DNA of 38,045 bases from Alphaproteobacteria bacterium (GTDB taxonomy: Bacteria > Pseudomonadota > Alphaproteobacteria > Reyranellales > Reyranellaceae). Within the stretch, counting starts at the first letter, position 1. Every line of letters begins with the position of its first letter. Shown in pieces: positions 35,693 through 38,045 of this stretch. The stretch is taken from contig CANJHI010000030.1 in assembly GCA_947474005.1 (NCBI GenBank), positions 1 to 38,045 of the forward strand, read 5' to 3'. The translations under genes and the position numbers were made by a program. The notes beneath the pieces were generated by a model. It searched no databases. It was given only the letters and a program-made list of their open reading frames with translations, and was not told the DNA's origin.

Positions 35693-38045
35693 ATGGCCAA
35701 GTCCCGCTTACCCGTCGCCGAGCCGCACCGTTTCATCTCGATCCGCGGTGCCCGCGAACACAACCTCAAGAACGTCGATCTCGACCTGCCGCGCGACCGG
35801 CTGGTGGTGATCACCGGCTTGAGCGGTTCCGGAAAATCCTCACTCGCCTTCGACACCGTCTATGCCGAGGGTCAGCGCCGCTACGTCGAGAGCCTGTCGT
35901 CCTACGCCCGCCAGTTCCTCGAACTGATGCAGAAGCCCGACGTCGATTCGATCGAGGGCCTGTCGCCGGCGATCTCGATCGAACAGAAGACGACATCGCG
36001 CAACCCGCGCTCGACGGTCGGCACCGTCACCGAGATCTACGACTATCTCCGCCTGCTGTTCGCGCGCGTCGGCGTGCCCTATTCGCCGGCGACCGGCCTG
36101 CCGATCGAAAGCCAGACGGTTTCGCAGATGGTCGATCGCATCAAGTCGATGGCCGACGGCACACGGCTCTATCTGATGGCGCCCATCGTGCGCGGCCGCA
36201 AGGGCGAGTACCGCAAGGAACTGCAGGAGCTGCAGCGCAAGGGCTTCCAGCGCGTAAAGGTCGACGGCAAGCTCTACGAGATCGCCGAGGCGCCGGTACT
36301 CGACAAGAAATTCAAGCACGACATCGACGTTGTCGTGGATCGCATCGTGGTGAAGCCCGATCTCGGCAACCGTCTCGCCGACTCGATCGAAACCGCCCTC
36401 ACCCTGGCCGAGGGGCTCGCCATCGCCGAAAACGCCGACTCGGGCGAGCGCACGGTGTTCTCGGCCCGCTTCGCCTGCCCGGTCTCTGGCTTCACCATCG
36501 AGGAGATCGAGCCGCGCCTGTTCTCCTTCAACGCCCCGCAGGGCGCCTGCCCCGCCTGCGATGGCCTCGGCGTAAAAATGTTCTTCGATCCCGAGATGGT
36601 GGCGCCGGACGACCGGCTGTCGCTGGCCGAGGGCGCGATCGCGCCATGGGCCGATTCCTCGGGCCAGTATTACATGCAGACGCTGGAGAGCATCGCCAAG
36701 CACTTCAAGGTCAAGACGTCGACGCCGTGGCGCGACCTGCCCAAGAAGGTGCGCGATACGATCCTGCAGGGCAGCGGCAGCGAATCCATCGCCATGCGCT
36801 ACGACGACGGCATTCGCCAGTATCAGACCACCAAGCCGTTCGAGGGCGTGATCCCCAACCTCGACCGCCGCTGGAAGGAGACCGACTCCTCCTGGGTGCG
36901 CGAGGAACTCGAGCGCTTCCAGCATGAGAGCAAATGCGAGGTCTGCGGCGGCGCGCGGCTGAAGCCCGAGGCGCTGGCGGTGAAGATCGGCGGCCTGCAC
37001 ATCAGCCAGGTCACCGAATTCTCCATCGGCGATTCCGTGAAGTGGTTTCTTGACCTGCCGCCCAAGCTCACCGCCAAGCAGCGCGAGATCGCCGAGCGCA
37101 TCCTGAAGGAAATCAACGAGCGGCTGGGCTTCCTCGATAACGTGGGCTTGAGCTACCTCACCCTCGATCGTGGTTCGGGCACATTGTCGGGCGGCGAAAG
37201 CCAGCGCATCCGACTCGCTTCCCAGATCGGCTCGGGCCTCACCGGCGTGCTCTATGTCCTGGATGAGCCGTCGATCGGCCTGCATCAGCGCGACAACGAC
37301 CGGCTGCTGAAAACGCTGACCCGCCTGCGCGACCTCGGCAACACGGTGCTGGTGGTCGAGCACGACGAGGACGCCATCCGCTCCGCCGACTATCTGGTCG
37401 ACATGGGCCCCGGCGCCGGCGCTCTCGGCGGCCATGTGGTTGCCCAGGGCACGCCCGAGGAGGTGATGCGCAACAGCGCCAGCCTCACCGGCCAATATCT
37501 CTCCGGCTTTCGCCAGATCCCAATTCCCAAGGTGCGGCGCGAACCGCCACCGCAGGGCAGCAAGGGCGGCCGCTGGCTCACGATCAAGGGCGCCAAGGCG
37601 AACAACCTCCAGAACGTCACGGCCGGCATTCCGCTCGGCACCTTCACCTGCGTCACCGGCGTCTCGGGCAGCGGCAAGAGCACGCTGATCGTCGAGACGC
37701 TCTACAAGGCGCTGGCCAAGCGGCTGAACAACGCTCGCGAACATCCCGGCGCGCACAGCGGCCTCGACGGCGTCGGCCATCTCGACAAGATCGTCGACAT
37801 CGACCAGTCGCCGATCGGCCGCACGCCGCGTTCCAACCCCGCCACCTACACCGGTGCCTTCTCGCCGATCCGCGACTGGTTCTCGCAACTGCCCGAATCG
37901 ACGGAGCGCGGCTACAAGCCAGGGCGCTTCTCGTTCAACGTCAAGGGCGGCCGGTGCGAGGCCTGCCAGGGCGACGGCGTCATAAAAATCGAGATGCACT
38001 TCCTGCCCGACGTCTATGTCCAGTGCGACGTCTGCAAGGGCAAGC
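35693..38045 (+). CDS. uvrA: Excinuclease ABC subunit A, 3' end outside window
   Basis: 784 codons are present and the frame is open to the window edge; UvrA normally has about 940-980 residues. UvrA finds bulky DNA lesions for nucleotide excision repair and loads UvrB. Seen here are the first Walker A ([14 protein letters not shown]), [14 protein letters not shown], the first zinc-finger region, the first signature ([20 protein letters not shown]), Walker B ([10 protein letters not shown]), the second Walker A ([10 protein letters not shown]) and the start of the main zinc finger ([12 protein letters not shown]). In the first zinc finger the second cysteine is serine: C262-P-V-S265, against CxxC in E. 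coli, while C286 and C289 are kept. The ATG at 35693 has no Shine-Dalgarno sequence. Confidence 0.95.
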   Translation, partial: MAKSRLPVAEPHRFISIRGAREHNLKNVDLDLPRDRLVVITGLSGSGKSSLAFDTVYAEGQRRYVESLSSYARQFLELMQKPDVDSIEGLSPAISIEQKTTSRNPRSTVGTVTEIYDYLRLLFARVGVPYSPATGLPIESQTVSQMVDRIKSMADGTRLYLMAPIVRGRKGEYRKELQELQRKGFQRVKVDGKLYEIAEAPVLDKKFKHDIDVVVDRIVVKPDLGNRLADSIETALTLAEGLAIAENADSGERTVFSARFACPVSGFTIEEIEPRLFSFNAPQGACPACDGLGVKMFFDPEMVAPDDRLSLAEGAIAPWADSSGQYYMQTLESIAKHFKVKTSTPWRDLPKKVRDTILQGSGSESIAMRYDDGIRQYQTTKPFEGVIPNLDRRWKETDSSWVREELERFQHESKCEVCGGARLKPEALAVKIGGLHISQVTEFSIGDSVKWFLDLPPKLTAKQREIAERILKEINERLGFLDNVGLSYLTLDRGSGTLSGGESQRIRLASQIGSGLTGVLYVLDEPSIGLHQRDNDRLLKTLTRLRDLGNTVLVVEHDEDAIRSADYLVDMGPGAGALGGHVVAQGTPEEVMRNSASLTGQYLSGFRQIPIPKVRREPPPQGSKGGRWLTIKGAKANNLQNVTAGIPLGTFTCVTGVSGSGKSTLIVETLYKALAKRLNNAREHPGAHSGLDGVGHLDKIVDIDQSPIGRTPRSNPATYTGAFSPIRDWFSQLPESTERGYKPGRFSFNVKGGRCEACQGDGVIKIEMHFLPDVYVQCDVCKGK

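Noticed and set aside
35840-37999. 719-codon minus-strand open frame antisense to uvrA
   Set aside because: It is a shadow of uvrA codon usage. The product is Ala/Leu/Asp-rich with no motif, and the sense strand has complete UvrA signatures.

Overview
The window is GC-rich and gene-dense and looks like an alphaproteobacterial chromosome. The evidence is the clustering of uvrA, ssb, gyrA and coaD, the TRAP/HyuAB/GcvT-type catabolic genes, and an alphaproteobacterial-style UvrA zinc finger. A Rhodospirillales- or Reyranella-like host is my guess; nothing in the window settles the genus. No CRISPR array, insertion sequence or prophage was seen. No stretch over 300 bases lacks a gene or gene remnant.

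Layout. (1) 1-2564, accessory edge: a frameshifted LysR fragment, a Gfo/Idh/MocA oxidoreductase with an unusual N-terminal domain, and a convergent gene resembling AbiTii abortive-infection proteins. (2) 2607-15372, minus strand: a tight nine-gene catabolic operon. In transcription order it encodes HyuA and HyuB (ATP-dependent hydantoinase/oxoprolinase family), a TRAP transporter (DctP, DctQ, DctM), a glutamine-synthetase-like ligase, an iron-type alcohol dehydrogenase, a dimethylglycine/sarcosine-dehydrogenase-like flavoprotein with a GcvT domain, and a lone ABC substrate-binding protein. The set suggests uptake and breakdown of an N-methylated or cyclic amide/amine compound. A textbook intrinsic terminator lies inside the first codons of dctQ. 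(3) 15472-16801: a divergent cyclic-nucleotide-gated K+ channel, then a 143-bp scar that keeps only the two ends of a flavoprotein gene. (4) 16829-29241, cell-surface glycan region: manC and an amidinotransferase on the plus strand converge on a ten-gene minus-strand operon. That operon encodes a KpsM/KpsT-type ABC exporter, a GT21-like glycosyltransferase, a STAS protein, an outer-membrane polysaccharide export lipoprotein, a DevBCA-type ABC exporter and two cellulose/mannan-synthase-like GT2 enzymes. The operon starts 28 bp downstream of a tRNA-Lys gene. (5) 29270-38045, core block: tRNA-Lys, coaD, gyrA, a HAD phosphatase, ssb, an MFS transporter and uvrA (cut by the window end).

The best candidates for something undescribed are the two-exporter glycan operon with its coupled manC-amidinotransferase pair, and the amine/amide catabolic operon with its intragenic terminator. 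All functional assignments come from reading the sequence; no database search was run.
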